Shown: piece by piece, positions 27,924 through 35,441 of the stretch
Numbering within the stretch: the first letter of the stretch is position 1
Layout of the letters: every line of letters begins with the position of its first letter
Source of the DNA: Streptomyces sp. Sge12
Lineage (GTDB): Bacteria; Actinomycetota; Actinomycetes; Streptomycetales; Streptomycetaceae
Assembly: GCF_002080455.1 (NCBI RefSeq)
Contig: NZ_CP020555.1
Coordinates: forward strand, 2,604,001 to 2,668,000
Reading direction: 5' to 3'
Length of the DNA stretch: 64,000 nt
The notes under the pieces: generated by a model
Told to the model about the DNA's origin: nothing
The model's database searches: none
What the model saw: the letters and a program-made list of their open reading frames with translations, nothing else
Made by a program: the position numbers and the translations under genes

Positions 27924-29686
27924 TCGAGACGAACCGCCCTGCAGCGGCACCGGCCGACGACGAACCGGATCTCCTGAGAGACCAGTTCCGGCAGCTCCTG
28001 CGCTACCGCAGGCTTATCGGCGCGGGCATCGGAGTAGGTCTGCTGGGCGGCGTCTACCTCGGCATCTCCACGGCGGACACCTATGTCGCGACCGCCGACG
28101 TCGTCCTGCGCGCGCCCACCGACGACCCGTTCAACCCCAGCCTCGCCCCGGACAAGGCGATCAACATCGGCTCGGAGCGCCAGGTCGCGCTCAGCTCCTC
28201 CATAGCCAACGAGGCGGCGAAGAAGCTCGGCGTGGGCGCGTCCGGCTTCGCCGCCCTGCGCAGCGGGCTCCAGGTCACCAACCCGCCGCAGACCATGGTG
28301 CTGCGCTTCACGTACACCGCGGACTCCCCCAAGGAGGCCGCCAAGCGCGCCAACACGATGACCGAGGCGTACCTGCTGAAGCGGCAGGAAGCCCTCGACG
28401 CCACCCGCGACAAGATGGTCAAGGGGTACAAGGAGCAGCGCGACCCGATCGCCAAGCAGCTCGACGAGCTGTCCAAGGAGATCGCCCGGATGCCGGCCGG
28501 CGCCGGACGCGACGCCGCCAGCTCTTCCAAGACCGACCTGCAGAGCGAGGTCGGCGGTTACAACACCAAGATCACCAAGCTTGAGGCCCTGGACATGACG
28601 CCGGGCCGGGTCACCAGTGCGGCGACCGCGCCCACCGCCACCGACGGCCCCGGCATCATCATGTCGCTCGCGCTCGGCGCGGCCGTCGGCCTCGCGCTCG
28701 GCCTGCTGGCCGCCTGGGTCCGCCTCGTCTTCGACCCGGCCCCGCGTTCCGAGGGCGACGTCGCCCGGGCGCTGCGCGCACCCGTCCTCGGCTACCTGCC
28801 CCGGGACCGGACGGGCGGCGGACCGCTGCTCGCCGCCGGCGAGGCCGACCCCCGGCTCGCCGAGGAATACCGCTCGGTGGCCTTCCGCCTCGCCTACGAC
28901 GCCCGCTTCGCCGACCGGCGCCGCCTGCTCGTCGTCGCCCCGCGCGGCAGCAGCGAGACCGCCGCCGCGGTGGCCGTGAACCTCGCCGCCTCCTTCGCGG
29001 AGACCGGCAAGGACGTGCTCCTCATCGAGGCCGACCTGCGCACCCCGGTGCTGGCCAGCCAGCTGCCGACGGACGCCGGCGGCCGGCCGCGCTGGAGCCA
29101 GACCCCGGGCGGCCCGAGCGGCGGCGGCCGCCACTCGGACACCGAGTGGCCCGACGGACGCCAGCTCGTCGTGGACGCCGGCGAGTCCGGCTCCTTCGAC
29201 CTGATCCCGGGCGAGCGGGCGCGCAACGTCCCGCGCTCGCTGACCTCGGCCCGCGCCACCCGGCTGATCTCCGAGGCCGACTCCCCCAACGCCACCGTCG
29301 TCGTGCTCGCGCCGCCGGTGCTCTCCTACGCCGACGCCCTCGCCCTCGTCGACCGCGTCGACGGCGTCCTGGTCGTCTGCGACCCGCGCGCCGTGCACCG
29401 CACCGACCTGTCCCGGATCCGCGAGCTGATCAGCGGCGCCGGCGGCACCGTGCTCGGCGCCGTGCTGCACGCGCCGCTGCCCGGCGAGAAGCGCGGCCGC
29501 GGCAAGGACAAGAACGGCCCGGCGCCGGCCGCCCCCGCCGGGGGTCCCGGGACCGCTGCGAAGGCCGGCAAGCCCGTGCCGCAGCCGCAGCCGATCCCCT
29601 ACGAAGTGGCCGAGCCCGAACAGCACATCCCCGGTGACGGCACCGACACCGTCGCGCTGCGCACCGTCCGCATGGGCCGCAGATGA
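27920..29686 (+). CDS. Wzz-type chain-length protein fused to a degenerate BY-kinase domain
   Basis: A 588-residue membrane protein. Residues 15-270 form a Wzz module: a short cytoplasmic start, TM1 (LIGAGIGVGLLGGVYLGI), a periplasmic-type helical domain (about 52-245) and TM2 (MSLALGAAVGLALGLLAAW). Residues 285-510 resemble the bacterial tyrosine kinase/CpsD fold, but the P-loop reads APRGSSET (340-347) with Glu346 where Lys is invariant, Walker A' is IEADLR (Glu370 for the first Asp), and the Walker B aspartate is absent from VVVLAPPV. No tyrosine cluster ends the Lys/Pro-rich tail. It should regulate polymer length but not phosphorylate. GTGA and ATGA overlaps link it to its neighbours. 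Confidence 0.9.
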   Translation: MIETNRPAAAPADDEPDLLRDQFRQLLRYRRLIGAGIGVGLLGGVYLGISTADTYVATADVVLRAPTDDPFNPSLAPDKAINIGSERQVALSSSIANEAAKKLGVGASGFAALRSGLQVTNPPQTMVLRFTYTADSPKEAAKRANTMTEAYLLKRQEALDATRDKMVKGYKEQRDPIAKQLDELSKEIARMPAGAGRDAASSSKTDLQSEVGGYNTKITKLEALDMTPGRVTSAATAPTATDGPGIIMSLALGAAVGLALGLLAAWVRLVFDPAPRSEGDVARALRAPVLGYLPRDRTGGGPLLAAGEADPRLAEEYRSVAFRLAYDARFADRRRLLVVAPRGSSETAAAVAVNLAASFAETGKDVLLIEADLRTPVLASQLPTDAGGRPRWSQTPGGPSGGGRHSDTEWPDGRQLVVDAGESGSFDLIPGERARNVPRSLTSARATRLISEADSPNATVVVLAPPVLSYADALALVDRVDGVLVVCDPRAVHRTDLSRIRELISGAGGTVLGAVLHAPLPGEKRGRGKDKNGPAPAAPAGGPGTAAKAGKPVPQPQPIPYEVAEPEQHIPGDGTDTVALRTVRMGRR

Positions 29687-30909
29687 GCCGACGCGGCCTC
29701 GCCGCCGTCGCGTCGGTCCTGGATCAGGCCGCCTCCAGCGCCACCAACATCCTGGTGCTGGTGCTGGCCGCCCGGCTGTCCTCGGCGGCCGGGTTCGCCG
29801 ACTTCTCGATGGTGTACGTGACCTTCAGCGTGCTCCTCGGGCTGAACATGGCCTACGTCGGCCAGAGCCTCGTGCTGGCCAAGGGCGAGCAGCTGGGCGC
29901 CGAGTGCCGCTCCGCCATGGGCTTCACCGCCGCCGCGTCGACCGCGGTGGGCGCGCTGCTGCTGGTGGCGGGGCTCGCACTGGCCGGGGCCACCGGGACG
30001 GCCTTCCTGGCGCTGGGCCTCGTACTGCCGTTGGTGCTCCTCCAGGACGGTCTGCGGTACTGCTTCTCCGCGCTGCGCGCCCCGGAGCGGGCACTGGCCG
30101 CCGACGCGCTGCGGCTGGTGTGCGTGGTCGCGGCGCTGGCGGTGCAGCCCGAGGGGGCCTCGGCGGGACGGCTGGTCCTCGCCTGGGGGCTCTCCGCGCT
30201 GCCCGCGCTGGGTCTCGGGCTGTGGCTGCTGCGGCCGTACGTGCGCGGCGCCCGCGCGGACCTGCGGCCGTACCTGCGGCGCGGTCACCTCGGGCAGCGG
30301 TTCGTGGTCGAGTTCGCGGTGGGCAACGGCTCCAGCCAGCTCGCCGTACTGGGCCTCGGCGTCTTCGCGACGCCGCTGGCCGTGGGTGCGCTGCGGGGTG
30401 CGACCACCCTCTTCGGGCCGCTGAACGTGCTGTTCAACTCCGCGAACGCCTTCGGGCCGCCGGTCCTCGGGCGGCTCGGCGGCAAGCGCGCCACGGTCCG
30501 GGCCACGGCCGTCCTGGGACTCGTCCTGGCGGCGGTCGGCGCGGGCTGGGCCGCGGCCCTGTACCTGCTGCCCGACCGGCTGGGCCGGGAACTCCTCGGC
30601 GACACCTGGGCGGACGCGTCCGCGCTGCTGCCGGCCACCGGGGCGCAGTACGCCGTGATGGGGCTCGGCACGTGCGCGCTGCTGACCCTGCGGGTGCTGG
30701 CCCCGAAGGCCACGCTGTCCCTACAGGTGGTCTTCTCGCTGCTGTCCGTGGGGCTGTTGCTCGGCGGGTACGCGGTGTGGGGGGTGGCGGGCGCCGCGTG
30801 GGGCCTGGCGGCCGGCTCGGCCCTCAAGGCCCTGGCCGCCTGGTGGCGCGTCACGCGCCTCCCGGCCACTGCCGGCTCGCGGGACACCGAGCCCGTACCG
30901 GCCGCCTGA
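29683..30909 (+). CDS. Polysaccharide flippase, Wzx-like (MATE/MOP superfamily)
   Basis: A 408-residue integral membrane protein with about 12 hydrophobic helices and few charged residues inside them; it begins RRGLAAVASVLDQAASSATNILVLVLAARLSSAAGFADF, a typical Wzx/PST start in which the first helix and a conserved phenylalanine-aspartate-phenylalanine turn are seen. Such proteins flip undecaprenyl-linked repeat units from the inner to the outer leaflet. It overlaps the Wzz-like gene (ATGA) and is the last gene of the plus-strand operon GT4-Wzz-Wzx. The Wzy-like polymerase lies next, on the opposite strand. Confidence 0.87.
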   Translation: MSRRGLAAVASVLDQAASSATNILVLVLAARLSSAAGFADFSMVYVTFSVLLGLNMAYVGQSLVLAKGEQLGAECRSAMGFTAAASTAVGALLLVAGLALAGATGTAFLALGLVLPLVLLQDGLRYCFSALRAPERALAADALRLVCVVAALAVQPEGASAGRLVLAWGLSALPALGLGLWLLRPYVRGARADLRPYLRRGHLGQRFVVEFAVGNGSSQLAVLGLGVFATPLAVGALRGATTLFGPLNVLFNSANAFGPPVLGRLGGKRATVRATAVLGLVLAAVGAGWAAALYLLPDRLGRELLGDTWADASALLPATGAQYAVMGLGTCALLTLRVLAPKATLSLQVVFSLLSVGLLLGGYAVWGVAGAAWGLAAGSALKALAAWWRVTRLPATAGSRDTEPVPAA

Positions 30910-30983
30910 CCGGCTGCGAATCCGGCCCCGCCGGTGTGTGAGCCGCTGCGCGGGCTCCTCTCCCCGCCCCGCCCTTTCGCCGT

Positions 30984-31033
30984 TTCCCGGGCTCTGCCCG
31001 GACCCGGTCCTCGAACGCCGGACGGGCTGGAGA
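30984..31033. repeat. Streptomyces-type intergenic element between convergent genes
   Basis: CGGGCTCTGCCCGGACCCGG then TCCTCGAACGCCGGACGGGCTGGAG resembles a sequence I recall as recurring between convergent Streptomyces genes (core CAAACGCCGG-GGGCTGG). It may serve as a bidirectional terminator. Copy number cannot be checked here. Confidence 0.4.
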
Positions 31034-31046
31034 AGCCAGAGACGGC

Positions 31047-32570
31047 CTAGCGCAGCGTGGTGGACTTGTCCGTGCGGTAGGTCGCGACCAGCGCGAGGCA
31101 CAGCGCCGCGATCGCCACCCGCCCGGACGCCTGGAGCAGCGGCCCGCGCAGCAGGATGAAGGAGTAGCCCGCGACCAGCGGGACCACCACCGAGATCAGG
31201 CTGCCCGGGGGGCTGCTCCGCGTCGCGCGTTTCGCGTAGCGCCGGTCGACGCGTGCGGCGGCGTAGCCCATGCCCAGCAGGCCGCCGCCCATGCCCAGCG
31301 GCCCGAAGTCGAGCCACAGCTCCGCCCAGATCGGCGAGGAGAGGTTGGTGTTGACCGTACCCATCCACTGGCCGACCATCACGCCCGTGTCCCGCGGCTT
31401 GCCGGGCCATACCGCGCGCGGCACCGCGAAGAAGATCGATCCCGCGAGCTGGCGGCCGTAGAAGTGGCCGGGGCCGGAGTTCGAGAAGGTGATGGTGTTC
31501 GCGAACATGCCGATCTGGTCGTAGTCCTTGAGGGCCATCGGCTCCAGGAAGGACGTGGTCTCGACCGGCCGGTAGTTCTTCTCGTCGTAGCGGAAGCGGT
31601 CCGCGAACGGGAAGACCAGGAGGGCGACGACCACCGCCATGGACAGCGCCACCCGGTACATCGCCGCGCTCACCGGGAAGACGGTGAACAGCAGGGCGAA
31701 CATGACCGTCAGGAACCAGTACCGCGGGTTCGAGATCGGGTTGTTGACGACCAGGTTCAGGCCGGCGAGCGCCGCCCATGTGACGATCACCGACACCTTG
31801 CGGCGGGCGAACTTCGAGGTGATCAGCCAGCGGGTGTGGAGGAGCAGCGCGAGCAGGGCCGGTACGGTGCCGAAGCCGCGCAGCAGGGCCTGGCCGGCCT
31901 GGCCGTCACCGTTGGAGACGCCCGCCTCCTCGATACCGGCGATGATTTCCTGGCGGCTGGAGAAGAAGACCGCCGGGCCGCCGAGCTTCATGATGAAGAC
32001 GGCGCTGCACATGAACGACAGGACCGTCAGGAGCTGGAGCCGGCGCCGGTGCGTCATGACGGGCTTCGACGCCTTCTGGGAGCCGCCCGCGCGCCCGGCC
32101 GGGCGGTGCCTGGCCAGCAGCACGCCGACGTCGAAGGCCGTGCAGCCGAGCAGGACGAGCCCGATGGCGACGGTCAGGTCGGAGCGCGGGCCGACGACCG
32201 GGGTGGGGACCTGGCCGAGGACGGCCTGCGCGAGCGGGGCCACCCCCATGGCCATGTAGACGAAGAGCCAGAAGGAGCCCTGGAGCAGCTTGCGGCGGCT
32301 GGTGAGGACCATCGCCGAGAGCCGGGCGCCCGCGTACATGGTGAGCAGCAGCTGGAGCCAGAAGGCCGCGTCGCGGACGCCGGCGCCCGTCTGGACGGCG
32401 ACGAACAGCGGCAGGAAGACGGTGAATCCGAGCGCGAGGGGGACGGACAGCGCGCGCGAGAGGAGGGTGCGCGGGAGGGTGGCCCGGCCCCACAGGCTCT
32501 CGTCCTCGAAGGGGGAGGCAGCGGGCTGGTTCGCGGGCGCTGCGGAGGGCTTGCGTATGTCCGTCGTCAC
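31047..32570 (-). CDS. O-antigen/oligosaccharide repeat-unit polymerase, Wzy-like
   Basis: A 507-residue integral membrane protein with about 11-12 helices. Between helices a long extracytoplasmic part contains FADRFRYDEKNYRPVETTSFLEPMALKDYDQIGMFANTI, and the later GRQLAGSIFFAVPRAVWPGKP and IWAELWLDFGPLGMGGGLLGMGY are characteristic of Wzy/O-antigen polymerase proteins. It would join repeat units delivered by the Wzx-like flippase. Start: GTG at 32570 with GGGGGCGGCA upstream; the ATG-less extension to 33161 overlaps the acyltransferase gene and is not real. It is convergent with the flippase gene and divergent from the acyltransferase. Confidence 0.86.
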   Translation of the reverse strand: MTTDIRKPSAAPANQPAASPFEDESLWGRATLPRTLLSRALSVPLALGFTVFLPLFVAVQTGAGVRDAAFWLQLLLTMYAGARLSAMVLTSRRKLLQGSFWLFVYMAMGVAPLAQAVLGQVPTPVVGPRSDLTVAIGLVLLGCTAFDVGVLLARHRPAGRAGGSQKASKPVMTHRRRLQLLTVLSFMCSAVFIMKLGGPAVFFSSRQEIIAGIEEAGVSNGDGQAGQALLRGFGTVPALLALLLHTRWLITSKFARRKVSVIVTWAALAGLNLVVNNPISNPRYWFLTVMFALLFTVFPVSAAMYRVALSMAVVVALLVFPFADRFRYDEKNYRPVETTSFLEPMALKDYDQIGMFANTITFSNSGPGHFYGRQLAGSIFFAVPRAVWPGKPRDTGVMVGQWMGTVNTNLSSPIWAELWLDFGPLGMGGGLLGMGYAAARVDRRYAKRATRSSPPGSLISVVVPLVAGYSFILLRGPLLQASGRVAIAALCLALVATYRTDKSTTLR

Positions 32571-32604
32571 TGCCGCCCCCACCCGATGTGCCTGGTCCGC
32601 GCGC

Positions 32605-32614
32605 AGTCTAGTCT
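32605..32614. promoter_or_regulatory. Overlapping divergent -10 candidates (wzy-like / acyltransferase)
   Basis: TAGACT on the minus strand (32610-32605) and TAGTCT on the plus strand (32609-32614) share two bases, so the divergent genes could compete for RNA polymerase. No strong -35 is seen for either. Confidence 0.35.
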
Positions 32615-32690
32615 GAGCGGGCCACGCCCGGGGAGGCGGCGGCGCGGGGCTCCCCCCGGACGGGGTCCGGGGAGCAGATGGGGGCGACAG

Positions 32691-33230
32691 TTGCGGGATC
32701 TTCCTTCCTTCACGCTGGCCGGGTACGACAAGGGGCGCGGGCGGCTGACGCAGGCGCTCTGGTTCGCCGTGATGAACACGCTGTTCATGAGCTGGTTCTG
32801 TCCGGCGCGGCTGCGGGTGGCGCTGCTGCGCGCCTTCGGGGCGAAGATCGGCGAGGGCGTGCTGGTCCGGCACCGGGTGCGGGTGCTGTGGCCGTGGAAG
32901 CTGGAGGTCGGGGACCACACCTGGATCGGCGAGGGCGCCTGGCTGCTGAACCTGGAGCCGGTGACCATCGGGGCGAACGTGTGCGTCTCGCAGGAGGCCA
33001 TGTTGTGCACCGGTTCGCACGACCACCGGGCCGCCGACTTCCGCTACCGCAACGCGCCGATCGTGGTCGAGGACGGCGCGTGGGTGGCCGTACGCGCCAC
33101 CGTGCTGGCCGGGGTCACGCTGGGGCGCTGCGCGGTCGCGGGCGCCGGTTCGGTGGTCCACAGAAACCTTCCTGCACTGACCCTTCAGACGATGGACGGG
33201 CAGCGCCGCCCGGTCGAGGAGCCCAAGTGA
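32691..33230 (+). CDS. Putative acyltransferase, WcaF-like hexapeptide repeat family
   Basis: A 179-residue left-handed beta-helix enzyme. It starts LRDLPSFTLAGYDKGRGRLTQALWFAVMNTLFMSWFCPARLR, the typical colanic-acid WcaF-like N-terminus, then hexapeptide repeats from about residue 55 (IGEGVLVRHRVRVLWPWKLEVGDHTWIGEGAWLL, VTIGANVCVSQEAMLCTGSHDH) with the catalytic-type histidine in GSHDH. It would O-acetylate or otherwise acylate a sugar of the polysaccharide. No ATG or GTG fits; a TTG at 32691 precedes the conserved start, with a hairpin (32650-32674) just upstream. Its stop overlaps the next glycosyltransferase's GTG. Confidence 0.83.
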   Translation: MRDLPSFTLAGYDKGRGRLTQALWFAVMNTLFMSWFCPARLRVALLRAFGAKIGEGVLVRHRVRVLWPWKLEVGDHTWIGEGAWLLNLEPVTIGANVCVSQEAMLCTGSHDHRAADFRYRNAPIVVEDGAWVAVRATVLAGVTLGRCAVAGAGSVVHRNLPALTLQTMDGQRRPVEEPK

Positions 33231-34348
33231 GAGTCCTGCACGCCGTCACGCTCCACTCCCCCTCGCACGCTTTCGGCGGTCCGGTCCGGGTCGCGCTGAA
33301 CCTGGCGAAGGGGCTGCGGGCCCGGGGGCACGAGGCGCGGCTGCTGGCACTCGGCGAGGGCTTCCCGGACCCGTGGCCGACCTCGGTGGAGGGCGTCCCG
33401 GCGAAGCTGTTCCCGGCCCGGCGCCTGCTCCCCCTGGGCTTCAGCGGGATGACCTCGCCGGCCCTGCTGGCCTCGGCCGGCCGGCTGGTGCGGGACGCCG
33501 ATGTGGTGCACGTCCACCTGGCGCGCGACCTGGTGACGCTGCCGGTGGCGCTGGCGGCGCTGCGGGCGGGCAAGCCACTGGTGCTGCAGACCCACGGCAT
33601 GGTGGACCCGAGCGAGAAGCTGCTGGCCAAGGTGCTGGACGCGGTGGCGGTACGCCGCCTGCTGCGCGGCGCGGACGCGGTGCTGTACCTGACCCCGCAC
33701 GAGCGGGAGGGGCTGGACGCGGTGGTCGGCGCTCCGCTGGCGCAGGCGGTCCGCCTCGTCAACGGCACCCCGGCGCAGGAGGAACGGCCCCCGCTGAGCG
33801 GTCCGCCGCGCATCCTGTACTCGGCGCGCCTGCAGGCCCGCAAGCGGCCGGTGGACTTCGTGGACGCGGCCCCGGCGGTCCTCGCCGCCCACCCGGACGC
33901 CCACTTCGTGGTCGCGGGGCCGGACGAGGGGGAACTGGGTGCCGTACGGGACCGGATCGGGGCGCTGGGCCTCACCGACCGGTTCACCGTGCCCGGAGCC
34001 CTGTCCGGCGCGGAGGTCCTCACGGAGCTGCGCCGCGCCCACGTCTACGTACTGCCGTCGGTGGACGAGCCGTTCCCCATGTCCGTACTGGAGGCCCTCT
34101 CGGTGGGCGTGCCCCCGGTCGTCACCCACTCCAACGGCCTGGCCCGCGACATCGCCCGCAGCGGCGCCGGCCACGCGGTCGACCCCGGACCGGCGGGCGT
34201 CGCCGCCGCGATCCTGGACCTGCTGGACCCGGCGACGAACCGGAAGGCCTCCCGCGCGGCCCGCGAACTGGCCGCGCACTCCTTCTCCATGGACGCCGTC
34301 CTGGACACCCTCCTCCCGGTATACGAGGGCGTCCGCGGCGTCAGATGA
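33227..34348 (+). CDS. Glycosyltransferase family 4
   Basis: A 373-residue GT-B enzyme: MRVLHAVTLHSPSHAFGGPVRVALNLAKGLRARGHE-type start (GGPVRVA forms the donor/acceptor cleft), VVHVHLARDL, QTHGMVDPS, then the C-terminal domain with RILYSARLQARKRPVDFVDA, FVVAGPDEGEL and the EPFPMSVLEALSVGVPPV motif with the two glutamates of retaining GT4 enzymes. The GTG overlaps the acyltransferase stop (GTGA), so a two-gene unit is likely. Its 3' end overlaps the convergent DUF6458 gene by 8 nt. Sugar specificity is not readable. Confidence 0.92.
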   Translation: MRVLHAVTLHSPSHAFGGPVRVALNLAKGLRARGHEARLLALGEGFPDPWPTSVEGVPAKLFPARRLLPLGFSGMTSPALLASAGRLVRDADVVHVHLARDLVTLPVALAALRAGKPLVLQTHGMVDPSEKLLAKVLDAVAVRRLLRGADAVLYLTPHEREGLDAVVGAPLAQAVRLVNGTPAQEERPPLSGPPRILYSARLQARKRPVDFVDAAPAVLAAHPDAHFVVAGPDEGELGAVRDRIGALGLTDRFTVPGALSGAEVLTELRRAHVYVLPSVDEPFPMSVLEALSVGVPPVVTHSNGLARDIARSGAGHAVDPGPAGVAAAILDLLDPATNRKASRAARELAAHSFSMDAVLDTLLPVYEGVRGVR

Positions 34349-34559
34349 CGTCGCGGCGGTGTTCCTCCACGACCGGGATGGCGCCGCCCGCGGCGCGGCG
34401 GCGTTTGTAGATGCTGGTGTACACGGCGAGGCCTATGCCGCCGACCGCCATCATGATCAGGCCGACCAGGTCGAGGTTGACGCTCTCCAGTTCCCAGTCG
34501 CTGGCGAAGGTGAGGATGGCACCCACCACGATCAGGACGATGCATCCGCCGATGCCCAT
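34341..34559 (-). CDS. Small two-helix membrane protein, DUF6458-like
   Basis: A 72-residue protein with two membrane helices: GIGGCIVLIVVGAILTFAS (2-20) and LVGLIMMAVGGIGLAVYTSIY (31-51), followed by KRRR and a short acidic tail. This arrangement fits the actinobacterial DUF6458 family of unknown function. The ATG is preceded by GGAAGGTGG. It stands alone after a terminator on the minus strand. No role can be given. Confidence 0.8.
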   Translation of the reverse strand: MGIGGCIVLIVVGAILTFASDWELESVNLDLVGLIMMAVGGIGLAVYTSIYKRRRAAGGAIPVVEEHRRDVI

Positions 34560-34618
34560 GGGTCCACCTTCCGCTGTTGGCTGTGACCCCGCGGGTACCC
34601 CGGTTCCGGGTACGAAAA

Positions 34619-34655
34619 CGCCCCCGGGGGCCGGGAGTTCCGGTCCTCGGGGGCG
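34619..34655 (-). terminator. Rho-independent terminator of the lipoprotein gene
   Basis: CGCCCCCG/CGGGGGCG with inner pairing, followed on the minus strand by TTTTCG, 11 nt after the stop at 34667. Confidence 0.85.
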
Positions 34656-34666
34656 TCGGTGTTTCG

Positions 34667-35344
34667 TTACGCGGGGATCCAGGCGTAGCAGCCGGAGGAG
34701 TTGAACTCCGCCGTGCCCGCCGGGATCGCCGCCGTGATCTTGTCGCCCGCCTTGGGCGGGGTCTCGGGGCCCGAGGCGAGGACGGAGCCGTCCTTGCCCT
34801 TGGCCTCCCAGGTGCAGTTCGTGGCCTGGGTCAGCGCCCGGTAGCTGCCGGCCGCGGGCGAGGTCCGGGGGCCTTCGGCGAAGCCCTTCTCCGCCGCGGC
34901 GAGGATCGGCTTCTGCTCCGGGCACAGAAGGTTGATCGCGTCCTTGGCGCCCGCGATCTCGCCGGTGATGACGGCTCCGGTCGCCGCGTCCTTGTCGCGC
35001 TTCGCGGTGCGCGCGACCCGCTGGCAGGCGTCCTGGCCGGTCTGCAGAACGGCCGCCGGGTCCATCTTCTCGGGGACCCGCCCGCTCAGGTACTTCTTCT
35101 CCTGCGCCGTGAAGCTGCCCGTCTTCGGGGTGAGCTTCGCGTCGGGGAGGACGGGACCCGTCGGCTTCGCGTCGGCGGCCGCGGCGGCCGACGGCTGCGC
35201 GGCGTCCGCGGGGTCGGGTGCCGCCGACGAGGCCGGGGGCTTCGGCTTGGCGCCGGAGTCGGCCTTGTCCCCGCCCGAACTGCAGGCGGTGAGCGTCAGG
35301 GCGGCGGTCAGCAGGACAGCAGCCGCTGCGGAGCGTCGGTACAT
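34667..35344 (-). CDS. Hypothetical lipoprotein
   Basis: A 225-residue exported lipoprotein: lipobox LTAC (Cys21), a Lys/Pro/Ala/Ser linker (about 25-75), then a domain with FTAQEKKYLSGRVPEKMDPAAVLQTGQDACQRVARTAKRDKDAA, LLCPEQKPILAAA and a final NCTWEAKGKDGSVLASG...FNSSGCYAWIPA. Cysteines in the mature part (in DACQRV, LLCPEQ, NCTWEA and GCYAW) could make two disulfides. The start at 35344 is chosen because the frame upstream runs into the preceding gene's terminator. I do not recognise a family; it may bind a ligand at the cell surface. Confidence 0.8.
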   Translation of the reverse strand: MYRRSAAAAVLLTAALTLTACSSGGDKADSGAKPKPPASSAAPDPADAAQPSAAAAADAKPTGPVLPDAKLTPKTGSFTAQEKKYLSGRVPEKMDPAAVLQTGQDACQRVARTAKRDKDAATGAVITGEIAGAKDAINLLCPEQKPILAAAEKGFAEGPRTSPAAGSYRALTQATNCTWEAKGKDGSVLASGPETPPKAGDKITAAIPAGTAEFNSSGCYAWIPA

Positions 35345-35376
35345 CGGATGGCTCCCGTACTCAAGGGGGTGTACAA

Positions 35377-35408
35377 GCGGGGCCCGGCCACGTAGAGCCG
35401 GGCCCCGC
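35377..35408 (-). terminator. Terminator of the LamG/DNRLRE protein gene
   Basis: GCGGGGCCCGGC and its complement with an 8-nt loop, 34 nt after the minus-strand stop at 35442. Confidence 0.85.
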
Positions 35409-35441
35409 ACGCCGTAAGGCGGTTGTTCCGGTCTTCGTCGC

